A stretch of DNA of 64,000 nt from SHAN690 sp040221375 (lineage in GTDB: Bacteria; Bacteroidota; Bacteroidia; Flavobacteriales_G; Salibacteraceae), in contig JAVKEP010000006.1 in NCBI GenBank assembly GCA_040221375.1, positions 3,006 through 67,005 on the forward strand. The letters run 5' to 3'. Shown one piece after another: positions 32,605 through 41,951 of this stretch (its first letter is position 1; every line of letters starts with the position of its first letter). The notes under the pieces are model-generated. The model had not been told where the DNA came from and made no database searches. It worked only from the letters and a program-made list of their open reading frames with translations. The translations under genes were made by a program, and so were the position numbers.

Positions 32605-34803
32605 ATGAAGTACAGATTTTTACTCTTTAGCTCTCTGTTGGCTTCAGCAACAGTCTTTGCGCAGGCACCAGCCAAGCAAGTAAAGATTGCGCCTGAATCG
32701 AACAAGCAACTCGAACCTGCTGGAACGCCGGTTCTTATGAACGAAGGAACCGGTCAAGGCCTTACTGAAGAAGAGGGACCAATCCTCTTTACCGAAGATT
32801 TTGGAACCGGTGCAGGTCAATGGACCAATGTATCCCAAAATTCTAGTTCAGCCATTTGGGAATACCGAGGCACGAGTACAACTCCAACCAATGCAACAGG
32901 ATCACAAGGTGCTTACGCCGGTACGTCTACTCCGATTGCTTCTCCAACGACGAGCAACGGATTCATGATTTTTGACTCCGATTACTATGACAATGGTGGA
33001 ACCGCTGGAAACTTTGGCGGTGGCCCGATGCCAGCCCCTCACGATGCTGCATTGACTTCCCCAGAGATCGATTGCTCAACTGAATCAGGAGTTCTACTCA
33101 CGTTTTACTCTTATTTCCGTCACTACGACGCTAATGGTTTTGTGATTGTTACCAACGATAACTTTACCTCTTCTGACACCGTTTGGAACGGTTCTGACTT
33201 TCACGACGTCAACACAGCAAGTGCATCTGACGAATTCGTTAAGGTGAACATTTCGGACGTAGCAGCTGGTTCATCTACTGTGAAGATTCGCTTCGTATTC
33301 AACGGTCAAGGAAACGCCACACCAACTGGATACTACTTCTGGATGATCGACGACATCAATGTAGTTGGAGCGGCCGATTTCGACTTAGCTGTTACTGAAT
33401 CTTACTTCAGAGGAGCAGGCGAGTCTGATTACAGCGCGATGTACTCTAACTTCTACAATCAGCTACCTGTTTCTCAGGCATCTTCTGCTACATTGAAGTT
33501 GGGTGCTTTGATCACCAACTCTTCTGACGCTGCGATGACGAACTCAGTTCTCTCAGCAGATGTATCTGGTGCAGGAACCTTTAGTGGAACTAGCGCGCCT
33601 ACAACCTATTCAACATTTGGCGAGGAGGATTTTGCAACGGTTACTACTACCTATGCTCCTTCAGCTACCGGTAACTACGTCGTTGAGTTTTCCGTCGCTG
33701 CTGACTCTACCGACGATTACCCAGAAGACAACACATTGGAGAAAGAATTCAACGTAACGGATCGCACATTCGCTTGGGATGATGGAGAAGTTGGCGGTGG
33801 AATTTCTTGGAGTAGCGGTAGCCACTCCATGTTCTCTGTATTCGAATTCTTCGCTGCTGATACAGTTTCGGCAATTGAATTTGGCATCTGGTCTTCAGCG
33901 ACATTTGCTTCTGATGATGGAGCCGTAGTTGAGGTAGGTATGTGGAACATCGATTACGACATCGACGGAACTACAGGCGACACGAACAACTTTGCGTTGG
34001 GTACTCCACTCTTCACTCCAAAGTTCCGTGTAATGACCTCTGACGAGTACACAGATGGAACTACCAACGATTTGGTTCGTGTTGGCCTTGACGAGCCATT
34101 GGCTGTTCCTGCCGGACGTTACTTGGTCGGCTACAAGCGTTCTTCTGGAACGATTCGTACCGCTACTAGCGATTACGGATGGACTCCACTTGGGTCTTGG
34201 GTAGATGCTGACGCTGATGGTGTGATCGATGGCTGGACCGCTAACCTTCCGATCATTCACGTTGAGACATGGTCTCAAGATATTTGCGCGAATGCAAACA
34301 TCATCATCGATGCTGACATCATTTGTAACAACGCCGAATGGACTGCTGACATCGATGCCTCAGTGTTCAACGGAACGGAGCCTTACTCTTACGAGTGGAA
34401 CACCGGTTCTGACGATGAAGACATCACGGTAGATGCAGAAGGTACATTCACCTTGACGGTAAAAGATGCTAACTTCTGTGAAGAATCTGCTACTTTCCCT
34501 GTTGCCAATGGAGACATCAACTGTAACCTTTCTACTGGCAGCTTGAATGGCGCATCATTCAGTTTCACTGTGCTTCCTAACCCGAACAACGGTGTATTCA
34601 GTGTTGCGTTTGAAGCAGCTAAGTCTGAGACAGTGAATGTTGAAATCCAATCATTGAAGGGTGATTTGGTTTACACGAGCTCAATGAACATTGCGAACGG
34701 AACTACTACCAGCATCGACCTTAACGGCCTTGCTTCTGGTGTGTACGTTATGCAGGTTTCTAACGAGACGGGTACCACATTCGAAAAGATCATCATCGAA
34801 TAA
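32605..34803 (+). CDS. Secreted T9SS-sorted protein, probably highly expressed
   Basis: The 732-residue protein has a signal peptide (MKYRFLLFSSLLASATVFAQ), a choice-of-anchor J-like module (about 58-250; ILFTEDFGTGAGQW to FWMIDDINVVG), a central beta-rich region, one SprB-like repeat (about 575-635), and a T9SS type A sorting domain (LPNPNNGVFSVAF onward). Its codon use differs from the neighbours: Ser is mostly TCT, Ala GCT, Arg CGT, and Asn, Tyr and Phe prefer the C-ending codon. This pattern usually marks high expression. A strong terminator follows immediately. The function is unknown. Confidence 0.9.
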   Translation: MKYRFLLFSSLLASATVFAQAPAKQVKIAPESNKQLEPAGTPVLMNEGTGQGLTEEEGPILFTEDFGTGAGQWTNVSQNSSSAIWEYRGTSTTPTNATGSQGAYAGTSTPIASPTTSNGFMIFDSDYYDNGGTAGNFGGGPMPAPHDAALTSPEIDCSTESGVLLTFYSYFRHYDANGFVIVTNDNFTSSDTVWNGSDFHDVNTASASDEFVKVNISDVAAGSSTVKIRFVFNGQGNATPTGYYFWMIDDINVVGAADFDLAVTESYFRGAGESDYSAMYSNFYNQLPVSQASSATLKLGALITNSSDAAMTNSVLSADVSGAGTFSGTSAPTTYSTFGEEDFATVTTTYAPSATGNYVVEFSVAADSTDDYPEDNTLEKEFNVTDRTFAWDDGEVGGGISWSSGSHSMFSVFEFFAADTVSAIEFGIWSSATFASDDGAVVEVGMWNIDYDIDGTTGDTNNFALGTPLFTPKFRVMTSDEYTDGTTNDLVRVGLDEPLAVPAGRYLVGYKRSSGTIRTATSDYGWTPLGSWVDADADGVIDGWTANLPIIHVETWSQDICANANIIIDADIICNNAEWTADIDASVFNGTEPYSYEWNTGSDDEDITVDAEGTFTLTVKDANFCEESATFPVANGDINCNLSTGSLNGASFSFTVLPNPNNGVFSVAFEAAKSETVNVEIQSLKGDLVYTSSMNIANGTTTSIDLNGLASGVYVMQVSNETGTTFEKIIIE

Positions 34804-34824
34804 TTTCGATTGATTCGATACATG

Positions 34825-34853
34825 AAAAGCCCCGCAGATGCGGGGCTTTTTTT
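34825..34853. terminator. Terminator after the T9SS protein gene, also facing gpmI
   Basis: AAAAGCCCCGC / GCGGGGCTTTT (11 bp, 4 nt loop AGAT) followed by a T run on the plus strand and a shorter one on the minus strand. It separates two convergent genes. Confidence 0.92.
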
Positions 34854-34868
34854 ATGCTCAATATTCCT

Positions 34869-36374
34869 TCAAAACAGCGGGGTACCCGTCATCTCTTTCG
34901 GCTGATCAATGTGCATCAACTTCAAAATACTCGGAGCCACATCGGCCAGTATTCCTTGATTGACCTTCGCAACCTGGCTCGACATAACGATGCAAGGCAC
35001 CGGATTCAAGGTGTGCGATGTGTGAGGTGTTCCGTCAGGTAAAAATGCAATGTCCGCATTGCCGTGATCCGCAATGATGACGAAGTCATAGCCCGCCACT
35101 TTACCCGCTTCTACTACTTGCCTTAAGCAAGCATCAATTGTCTCGACCGCTTGGATGATTGCATTGTACACCCCGGTATGACCAACCATGTCAGGATTGG
35201 CAAAATTCAGGCAAATGAAATCAGGTTGTTCTTTGTCAATGGATTGGATGACACGCTCGGTCACCTCTGGTGCGCTCATTTCTGGTTGCAAGTCATAGGT
35301 CGCCACCTTCGGTGAATTTACCATTTCTCGGGTCTCGCCTTCAAACGCAGCTTCCCTTCCTCCTGAAAAGAAAAAGGTTACGTGCGGATACTTTTCGGTT
35401 TCGGCAATCCTGAGTTGAGTTCTTCCAGCCGAGGCGACCACTTCCCCTACCGTATTTTTCAAATTGTCCTTATCGAATACGACGTTGACGTTCTCGTATT
35501 TTTCGTCGTAGCGCGTCATGGTAGTATAGTGCAGAGGCAGCTTGGTCATACCGAAGTCGGGGAAATCCTGTTGGGTAAGTGCCGTAGTGATTTGCCGGCA
35601 TCGGTCGGTTCTGAAATTGAAGCAGATGACCACATCCTCGGCTCGGATCCGACCTGAGCGGTCTGCTATGATTTGTGAAGTAAAGAACTCATCCGAAATG
35701 CCTTCTTCGTAAAGATTTTTGCAGCTCTGTTGGAAATTGTTTGTTGGATTACCCTTGCCGTTTACGAGTAAATCATATGCCAGCTTGATCCGTTCCCAGC
35801 GTTGGTCCCTATCCATTGCGTAATACCGTCCGATCATCGAAACGAGCTTGGCGTTTTTTCCTTGCGTGTGGTTGACCAGTCTACCGATGCATTCGACGGC
35901 ATTTTTCGGCGCCGTATCCCTACCGTCTGTAAAAGCATGCACAAAAACCTTGTCCAAGCCAGCATCGTCGAGCAAGTCGATCAGCGCGTGCAGGTGATCT
36001 TGATGGCTGTGCACGCCACCCTCGCTCACCAGACCCATCAGATGGATGGCAACGTTGGATTCCTTAGCATATGCAATGGCGTTTTGAATGGCCGGGTTCT
36101 CCTTCAACACCCCGGTGGCCACTGCGCGATTTACCTTGACCAAATCCTGATAGACGATCCGACCGGCCCCGATATTGAGGTGACCGACTTCGCTGTTGCC
36201 CATTTGTCCTTCCGGAAGCCCTACATGCTCTCCAAACGTTTTTAGTGTGTTGTGAGGGGCACGCTGCATGAGGCCATCAAAAAATGGGGTGTCGGCTGAA
36301 GCGACCGCATCTGCTTTGCTTCCATCTCCGAAGCCCCATCCATCCAATATTACCAACGCTACTTTCCTGTTCAT
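34869..36374 (-). CDS. gpmI: 2,3-bisphosphoglycerate-independent phosphoglycerate mutase
   Basis: The 501-residue enzyme interconverts 3- and 2-phosphoglycerate in glycolysis. It starts VALVILDGWGFGD with the first Mn ligand, has GNSEVGHLNIGAGR with the phosphorylated Ser61, HAFTDGRDTAP, and FNFRTDRCRQIT and DHGNAD near the end for the second metal set. Length is as usual (about 505). It overlaps the upstream histidine kinase gene by 4 nt, an unusual partner. Confidence 0.97.
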   Translation of the reverse strand: MNRKVALVILDGWGFGDGSKADAVASADTPFFDGLMQRAPHNTLKTFGEHVGLPEGQMGNSEVGHLNIGAGRIVYQDLVKVNRAVATGVLKENPAIQNAIAYAKESNVAIHLMGLVSEGGVHSHQDHLHALIDLLDDAGLDKVFVHAFTDGRDTAPKNAVECIGRLVNHTQGKNAKLVSMIGRYYAMDRDQRWERIKLAYDLLVNGKGNPTNNFQQSCKNLYEEGISDEFFTSQIIADRSGRIRAEDVVICFNFRTDRCRQITTALTQQDFPDFGMTKLPLHYTTMTRYDEKYENVNVVFDKDNLKNTVGEVVASAGRTQLRIAETEKYPHVTFFFSGGREAAFEGETREMVNSPKVATYDLQPEMSAPEVTERVIQSIDKEQPDFICLNFANPDMVGHTGVYNAIIQAVETIDACLRQVVEAGKVAGYDFVIIADHGNADIAFLPDGTPHTSHTLNPVPCIVMSSQVAKVNQGILADVAPSILKLMHIDQPKEMTGTPLF

Positions 36375-37330
36375 GCTTTGTATTCCTTGAATTCTACGGT
36401 AAATACAGCTCCGCTAGGAGCGTTGTCCGTCACTTCCATCCGTCCTCCGTGCAGCTCAACCAGCTCCTTCACGAGGTACAACCCCAATCCTCTACCTTTC
36501 TGACTACGCGTCTCCTCGTTTTCGGTGCGGTAGAATTTCTTGAAGATGTTTGCTCTTTCACCCATGACAATCCCTTTCCCAGTATCGGCAACAAACGCTT
36601 TGACCTTTCCCGATACACATTCGTAGCCAATGGTAACAGGGGTACCTGGGGCGTATTTGATTGCATTCTCGATCAAATTTCCAAATAACGATTCAACCGC
36701 ATTCCGATCTCCGTGGATACAAGCATCTCCATCAGGTTGCAATATCAAGCGACCTCCAGACGATGAGGCAATGGAACTGTACCGCTTGTTCATTGTTCCC
36801 AGCAATTCTGTCATATCAAGCTTCTCTGTAAGTAGCTCAAGTTTTCCTGCATCCAATCGAGATGCCATTAGAATATTGGAAACCAAGCCTTCCAAACGCA
36901 GGGTAGAAGACAATGCACCGTCTAAGATGGATTGCTTTTGCTCTCCGGTGACCTCGCGCCTAGCGAGGGTTTGCAGATTGAGTTTGATCGCGGCAATGGG
37001 AGAATTGAATTCGTGGGTGGTCGACAAGAGAAAATTTCGCTCTTGCTTTGCCAATCGATGCTCCCTCAAGATGAACTTTCGGATGTAATAAGCACCGATG
37101 ATCAATAAAGAAAGAAACACACTTCCCTCACCGAGAATCATCCAAATTTTTCTTCGAAGCTCGTTTGACTCAACCGAAGTCCCCAGTTCAGTGGAGGCAG
37201 CCAATGCGTCTTTTGCTTGGATCAGCTCAGCACTCAGGTCGTATATCGAATATCCCCACCACGCAAATTGAGCGATAACATAGCCCAAGAGCAGGTAGAG
37301 CAAGATGATCACTTTCGGTGTACGGTCCAT
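36371..37330 (-). CDS. Sensor histidine kinase (no response regulator nearby)
   Basis: The 319-residue protein has two transmembrane helices (about 6-28 and 62-85) around a short periplasmic loop of about 33 residues, then a DHp domain with the H-box STTHEFNSPIAAIK (His106) and an HATPase with NLIENAIKYAP (N-box), DTGKGI (G1) and GRGLGLYLVKELVELHGG (G2). No HAMP or PAS domain is seen and the loop is too small for a normal ligand domain. No receiver gene lies in the window, so it is an orphan. It precedes gpmI with a 4 nt overlap. The ATG lies 4 nt after a perfect -7 element. Confidence 0.93.
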   Translation of the reverse strand: MDRTPKVIILLYLLLGYVIAQFAWWGYSIYDLSAELIQAKDALAASTELGTSVESNELRRKIWMILGEGSVFLSLLIIGAYYIRKFILREHRLAKQERNFLLSTTHEFNSPIAAIKLNLQTLARREVTGEQKQSILDGALSSTLRLEGLVSNILMASRLDAGKLELLTEKLDMTELLGTMNKRYSSIASSSGGRLILQPDGDACIHGDRNAVESLFGNLIENAIKYAPGTPVTIGYECVSGKVKAFVADTGKGIVMGERANIFKKFYRTENEETRSQKGRGLGLYLVKELVELHGGRMEVTDNAPSGAVFTVEFKEYKA

Positions 37331-37334
37331 GGTT

Positions 37335-37342
37335 CAAAGGTA
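37335..37342 (-). promoter_or_regulatory. -7 promoter element of the histidine kinase-gpmI unit
   Basis: TACCTTTG on the minus strand, perfect TAnnTTTG, exactly four bases (AACC) before the ATG at 37330. Predicted leaderless. Confidence 0.55.
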
Positions 37343-37502
37343 TCCTTACCGATTGAAATCCGAAGGATCGTGATTCGCATCGATCGAGTAGTGAATTGTA
37401 TACCATCCGGCTACATCCACGCCTATGATATCCAGTAAAAAGAACCTTCACAATCACAACGACTCATTGAGTTTGCCTGTGGATTGTGCGTTCATGGGAA
37501 AC
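37343..37502. other. Intergenic region between tRNA-Phe terminator and histidine kinase promoter
   Basis: About 160 bp without a credible gene, hairpin or repeat that I can recognise; short open frames in it lack start context and family resemblance. Confidence 0.4.
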
Positions 37503-37536
37503 AAAAAAAGGCGGCCCGTATGGGTCGCCTTTTTTA
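37503..37536 (-). terminator. Intrinsic terminator of tRNA-Phe
   Basis: AAAAAAGGCG / CGCCTTTTTT stem with inner CC/GG pairs and a short loop, ending in a T run on the minus strand directly after the tRNA; the symmetry allows it to work on the plus strand as well. Confidence 0.85.
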
Positions 37537-37540
37537 ATTG

Positions 37541-37613
<73 letters not shown>

Positions 37614-37658
37614 GCCGCTGCGCTATTTCTCGTAGCTTCGTTCCTAAGAACAGGGCGG

Positions 37659-37687
37659 CAAAAGTAGAAATTAATCAAAATCACCAA
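37659..37687 (-). promoter_or_regulatory. Promoter of tRNA-Phe
   Basis: Minus strand: TTG at 37685-37687, 18 nt spacer, perfect -7 TACTTTTG at 37659-37666, about 45 nt before the mature tRNA 5' end. Confidence 0.6.
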
Positions 37688-37704
37688 GCTTTTTATCTGA
37701 CAAA

Positions 37705-38436
37705 ATGAACCTAGTCATTGACATTGGGAACTCACGGGTCAAAATGGGTGTGTTTGAAAACAAGCAATTGCTCGAATTACACCTCACAATCAATGAAGAG
37801 TTGTCCGCGGCAATCTCCATGTTCTTAGGCAAGTACGAGATAAGTCACATTGCTCTGGCTCAAGTTGGAAGGCAAAGTGATGACTGGAAGGCTGCTGTTC
37901 CGAGTAAAGTGCACGTCTTAGAAATCGATCAGGGCACTCCTACTCCTGTAACAACGCAATACAAAACGCCTGAGAGCCTCGGAATCGATCGCATTTGTGC
38001 CGTGGTGGGTGCACTTGGACGCTTTCCTTCGCACCCCGTCTTGGTCATCGACGCCGGCACGTGCGTGACATACGATCTGATCGAACCGGGAGGCATTCAC
38101 TTAGGAGGTGGCATTTCTCCGGGATATAAAATGAGGCTTGACGCAATGCATCATTTCACCGCGCGTTTGCCCTTGGTGGCGCCTACAACATCTCCGTCAA
38201 AACTCGGAATCGACACTGTTTCATCCCTGACCTTCGGAAGTTTCTATGGAATGGCGCATGAAATCAATGGCTTAATCGCCCATTTCACGGGCACTTACCC
38301 AAATCTTGTTGTAATTTTAACAGGCGGTGACGCTTCTATCTTTGAGCAACACATTGAAAATACCATTTTTGCAGCCCCAAATTTGGTTTTGGAGGGAATC
38401 AATTCGATTCTCCTTTACAATACAGTACCTGAATGA
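37705..38436 (+). CDS. coaX: Type III pantothenate kinase
   Basis: The 243-residue ASKHA-fold enzyme phosphorylates pantothenate, the first step of CoA synthesis. The N-terminal phosphate motif is MNLVIDIGNSRVKMG, followed by PESLGIDRICAVVGA and the metal/phosphate motif LVIDAGTCVTYDLI, then GGGISPGYKMR. Length fits the family. It overlaps the outer-membrane protein gene by 4 nt and starts an envelope-related run; this order is common in Bacteroidota. Confidence 0.95.
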   Translation: MNLVIDIGNSRVKMGVFENKQLLELHLTINEELSAAISMFLGKYEISHIALAQVGRQSDDWKAAVPSKVHVLEIDQGTPTPVTTQYKTPESLGIDRICAVVGALGRFPSHPVLVIDAGTCVTYDLIEPGGIHLGGGISPGYKMRLDAMHHFTARLPLVAPTTSPSKLGIDTVSSLTFGSFYGMAHEINGLIAHFTGTYPNLVVILTGGDASIFEQHIENTIFAAPNLVLEGINSILLYNTVPE

Positions 38437-39770
38437 TTCGAGCGATTTTCGCCCTTTGTAGTTTATTCTTTGCAGCGACTTCTTTCGCTCAAACGAACAC
38501 CCTATCGCCGTACTCCATTTATGGCATAGGCGATGCGCCTTACAGTCCATTGACAGCGCAGGCGGGTATGTCGCATACGAATCTTGCCATTCTCAGCACC
38601 CATAACATCAACCTGACGAATCCAGCCAACGTTGCTTACGTCACGCGCCCTACGTTCAATTTTGATTTTCGAAACGAATTGCTCACGCTCAATTCGAATG
38701 GTTCCACTCAAACGAACAATTTGGTTTCGATCGAAAATTTCTCCTTCGCTTTTCCACTGATCAACGATAACAAACGCAAACGGCGTGCTGCCTTCGGCTT
38801 TGGAATCAAACCTTACTCGAGACAAGGATACGATGTGGTGTCGTACGAAGCACACCCTGAATTCGACGTCGTAGAATATCGCTTCGTGGGTGAAGGCGGT
38901 ATCAACAGCGCCTTCTTTGGAGCGGGATACGACTTGATTGCCGATTCGGGAAGGGTCAATACGCTTACTATTGGAGCGGTAGGGTCCTACGTATTCGGCT
39001 CCATTTTTCGGAATCGAATGACCATGGTAGATTCATTGTCGGCGCTCGCTGGCTCAAACCTTTACCGCGAAGAACAAAATCAAATCAGCGCTGCCGATGT
39101 GCGTTTTGGCTTACTCTACACACGTCGCCTAGATTTCAAAAAGAAAGACGAGTCTAGCACGATTGGGAGTTTCTCAATCGGGGGATACTACCACCCTTCC
39201 ATGGTGCTCAACACCAACTCACATTCGTTGGCGTACACTTTTGACGGCGGCTCGGATGCTCCACGCCTCATCGACACGGTCGACTATCGGTTATCAAAAA
39301 ATCCAACCCAGGCCCCCGCCAGTTTTGGCGTAGGTGTGGGCATGACCTATGACAATCGCATCAACATCGGAATCGACGTCACAACAACTCAATGGTCGCA
39401 ATTGGAAATCGATGGCGTCAATGCTGGACTGAACGACGACCTGCGCATTTCTACCGGTGTAGAATACACCCCTGACCCAACTTCCTATAAACAATTGACC
39501 AAGATCATCCGTTACCGTGCAGGTTTGAGTTATGAGCAAACGCGCCTCAACGTGAACGGGGTGCAACCGTCGCGCATTGGAGCTTCGGCAGGCCTCGGAA
39601 TTCCAATTGTTGCGTCGCGGTCTAGCTCTATGCTCAACCTTGGCATCGAATATGCAAGAAGAGGAAGTGCTGGTCTGCCGGTGACAGAGAACTATTTAAA
39701 CCTTCACTTAGGACTAACCATAACGCCGAATCAATTTGACCGTTGGTTCGCAAAACGTAAATACGACTGA
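38433..39770 (+). CDS. Putative outer-membrane beta-barrel protein (FadL-like appearance)
   Basis: The 445-residue protein has a signal peptide (MIRAIFALCSLFFAATSFAQ), then SPYSIYGIGDAPYSPLTAQAGMSHTNLA...NPANVAY, a small-residue N-terminal plug-like region seen in FadL/OmpP1-type proteins, and many alternating strands to the end. It sits between coaX and a TPR gene. A transport or assembly role is likely but the substrate is unknown. Confidence 0.85.
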   Translation: MIRAIFALCSLFFAATSFAQTNTLSPYSIYGIGDAPYSPLTAQAGMSHTNLAILSTHNINLTNPANVAYVTRPTFNFDFRNELLTLNSNGSTQTNNLVSIENFSFAFPLINDNKRKRRAAFGFGIKPYSRQGYDVVSYEAHPEFDVVEYRFVGEGGINSAFFGAGYDLIADSGRVNTLTIGAVGSYVFGSIFRNRMTMVDSLSALAGSNLYREEQNQISAADVRFGLLYTRRLDFKKKDESSTIGSFSIGGYYHPSMVLNTNSHSLAYTFDGGSDAPRLIDTVDYRLSKNPTQAPASFGVGVGMTYDNRINIGIDVTTTQWSQLEIDGVNAGLNDDLRISTGVEYTPDPTSYKQLTKIIRYRAGLSYEQTRLNVNGVQPSRIGASAGLGIPIVASRSSSMLNLGIEYARRGSAGLPVTENYLNLHLGLTITPNQFDRWFAKRKYD

Positions 39771-39787
39771 TACTAAAACTGAGAGAT

Positions 39788-41119
39788 ATGAAACGAATTG
39801 TGATGAGCTTGGTTGCTCTGGTCTTTGTAGGTCAAATGGCAAATGCCCAAATCCGAACCTACACTGCCAATGCGGAGGATAGCGTGAGCTGCGTGCAAAA
39901 CCTGTCCCTCTACATCGAATATTTCAAGCAGGACAATTATAATGACGCTCTTCCAGGATGGAGGCAGGCCTCAACCATTTGCCCTAAAGCAACCGAATCG
40001 CTATGGATCAACGGCGTAAAGCTCTTCCAAGCCTTGGCTGACGAAGAAAAAGACGCGGCGCGGAAAGAACAGCTGATCGACACGCTTTTCTGGATCTATG
40101 ACCAGCGCATCGAACACTTCGGAAGAGCTGCAGGAAAAGAAGGCTACATCCTCGGTCGAAAAGGTTCTGACATGATCAAGTACCGATCTGACGACCCCAA
40201 GAGCGCATATGAGGCATTGAACAAGAGCCTTGAGCTCCAAGGGAATGATATGGAAGCGGGTGCTAGCATCTATTTGTACAAGTCTGCCTATGACATGTAC
40301 CGTAAAAAACTGGCCGACAAAGAGTTGCTTTTCGACCTGTATGATCGCCTGACTACAGCAGTGGACCACAACATCACAACCCAGACCGATGCGCGCATGA
40401 AATCTGCTTATGAAACTGCGTTAGCCAACATCGACAAGATGATCGGTTCCATTGCCAATTGCGAAGAGTTGATCGCCATTTTTAAAGTGCAGTACAAAGA
40501 GAATCCAACCGACATTGATCTTCTTCACAAAATTGTGAAGCTACTCGGAAAGCAAGAGTGCGACGATTCTGACTTATACCAAAAAGCAGCCGTTGGAATA
40601 CACAAAGCGAATCCTACGGCTACTTCAGCATACGACATCGCGATGAGCTACTTCAAGAAGAAGAAGTACAAGGAAGCGCATTCGTTCTACAAAGAAGTGT
40701 ATGAGGGAAGCCAAGACAGTGATCTACTGTACAAGGCATACAAATACGGTGCGAATTGTCTATTGCAGCTCGATCAACCACAAACCGCCAAGGCTTATGC
40801 GTTGAAAATGTTGGGCATCAATCCAAACTCAGGAGATGCTTACATGATCATCGGTCATGCCTACGTACAAGGCAAAAAAGACTGTGGAGGAAACGAATGC
40901 GAAGGACGAGCAGCGTACTGGGCCGCGGTTGACAAATTTGCGAGAGCTAAAAGTGTTGACCCTTCAGTAGCAGAAGAGGCGCAGCGCATGATCAATTCAT
41001 ACACCGCCCAGTTCCCTAAAAAAGAAGATTGTTTCTTCCATGGCATCAATGAGGGTACTACATATACCTTTGATTGCTGGATCGGAGAGTCTACTTCGGT
41101 TCGCACTCGAGACAATTGA
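39788..41119 (+). CDS. Exported tetratricopeptide repeat protein
   Basis: The 443-residue protein has a signal peptide (MKRIVMSLVALVFVGQMANAQ) and helical repeats through most of its length, clearest near residues 285-375 (YDIAMSYFKKKKYKEAHSFYKEVYEG; LLYKAYKYGANCLLQLDQPQTAKAYALKML; NSGDAYMIIGHAYVQG). TPR arrays mediate protein contacts in the periplasm. The same gene order coaX-OMP-TPR-lptC occurs in related genomes. lptC starts 1 nt after its stop. Confidence 0.88.
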   Translation: MKRIVMSLVALVFVGQMANAQIRTYTANAEDSVSCVQNLSLYIEYFKQDNYNDALPGWRQASTICPKATESLWINGVKLFQALADEEKDAARKEQLIDTLFWIYDQRIEHFGRAAGKEGYILGRKGSDMIKYRSDDPKSAYEALNKSLELQGNDMEAGASIYLYKSAYDMYRKKLADKELLFDLYDRLTTAVDHNITTQTDARMKSAYETALANIDKMIGSIANCEELIAIFKVQYKENPTDIDLLHKIVKLLGKQECDDSDLYQKAAVGIHKANPTATSAYDIAMSYFKKKKYKEAHSFYKEVYEGSQDSDLLYKAYKYGANCLLQLDQPQTAKAYALKMLGINPNSGDAYMIIGHAYVQGKKDCGGNECEGRAAYWAAVDKFARAKSVDPSVAEEAQRMINSYTAQFPKKEDCFFHGINEGTTYTFDCWIGESTSVRTRDN

Positions 41120-41120
41120 C

Positions 41121-41714
41121 TTGAACCCTTCAACGACATATCGCTTATTCATCCCGGCCATGCTTTTGGCCGGGATGTTTGTTTCTGGATGTGTCACCGA
41201 CCTTGAGGAAGTACAGCGCGTCACCAGTTATGGGAAGCTTCCCCTACAAACGATTCGGAATTCGCGCATAGTCTATACCGACTCGGGCAAGACAAGCTTT
41301 GTGATTGAAGCGGGAAGGATCGAACGCTATCCCAACCAAGAACAACCCATCGACGAATTTTCAGAAGGCATCAAAGTGACTTCATACAACTTCTATGGTG
41401 ACATCGAATCCGAATTGACCGCGGAGCGTGCTACCAACTATACGGACGAGAATATCATGGTGGCCAAAGACAGCGTTATCCTCATGAACAAGGAAGGAAA
41501 GATGCTCAATACCGAAGAGCTGACGTGGAATGAGAAAGAAGGCAAGATCTACACCGACAAGTTCGTCAAAATCACCACGTTGACCGAAATTCTCTACGGA
41601 GATGGCTTGGAAGCTGAAGAAGATTTTTCATCCTATGAGATTAAAAACATAAAAGGTCGCATTACCATTGACCAAGAAGAGGATTCTACGCAAGTGGAAA
41701 CGCCCATCGAATAA
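41121..41714 (+). CDS. lptC: LptC-like LPS export protein (lipoprotein form)
   Basis: From a TTG at 41121 the product has 197 residues with a lipoprotein signal (RLFIPAMLLAGMFVSGC). The remainder is beta-rich with IRNSRIVYTDSGKTSFVIEAGRI, LTAERATNY and LTWNEKEGKIYTDKFV, the LptC/OstA-like jelly-roll repeat pattern. LptC links LptB2FG to LptA in LPS transport. An ATG at 41040 lies within the TPR gene and would bury the signal sequence, so I reject it. Here a lipid anchor replaces the usual transmembrane helix, as is common in Bacteroidota. Confidence 0.85.
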   Translation: MNPSTTYRLFIPAMLLAGMFVSGCVTDLEEVQRVTSYGKLPLQTIRNSRIVYTDSGKTSFVIEAGRIERYPNQEQPIDEFSEGIKVTSYNFYGDIESELTAERATNYTDENIMVAKDSVILMNKEGKMLNTEELTWNEKEGKIYTDKFVKITTLTEILYGDGLEAEEDFSSYEIKNIKGRITIDQEEDSTQVETPIE

Positions 41715-41721
41715 GGAAACT

Positions 41722-41925
41722 ATGCAGAAGTACAACATCATCATGGAGCGGTTTTGGCTAGTAGTTGCCATCGGAACGTTCATCTTCGCCGTGTATCAAT
41801 TGGGCAAATTCGGATTGGCCAGCTCAGGTATTTCATTCATCATGGCGCTGGTAGCGGCTTCACTTTTCTATCTTCGTTACTATATGAGAAAGCGACATGA
41901 GCGTGAACAAGAGAAGGACTCCTGA
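41722..41925 (+). CDS. Small two-TM membrane protein
   Basis: The 67-residue protein from ATG 41722 has two hydrophobic helices (about 10-27 and 33-52) and a basic tail (RYYMRKRHEREQEKDS). It starts 7 nt after lptC and is followed by the CNNM/CorC gene at 26 nt. A small protein at this position is usual in Bacteroidota genomes. The function is unknown; an in-frame ATG at 41668 inside lptC is less likely. Confidence 0.78.
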   Translation: MQKYNIIMERFWLVVAIGTFIFAVYQLGKFGLASSGISFIMALVAASLFYLRYYMRKRHEREQEKDS

Positions 41926-41951
41926 GCCCCGCTGACCGCTAGACCTGTACC

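Noticed and set aside
32605..34803. Recent horizontal transfer of the T9SS gene because of different codon use
   Set aside because: The bias is toward codons typical of highly expressed genes and the sorting domain matches the other cargos, so expression level explains it better.
37227..37457. Minus-strand frame covering the gap before the histidine kinase
   Set aside because: It overlaps the kinase gene in another frame and the kinase promoter; no credible protein features.
41040..41120. ATG at 41040 as start of lptC
   Set aside because: It would add 27 residues encoded within the TPR gene and bury the lipoprotein signal; TTG 41121 directly precedes the signal.
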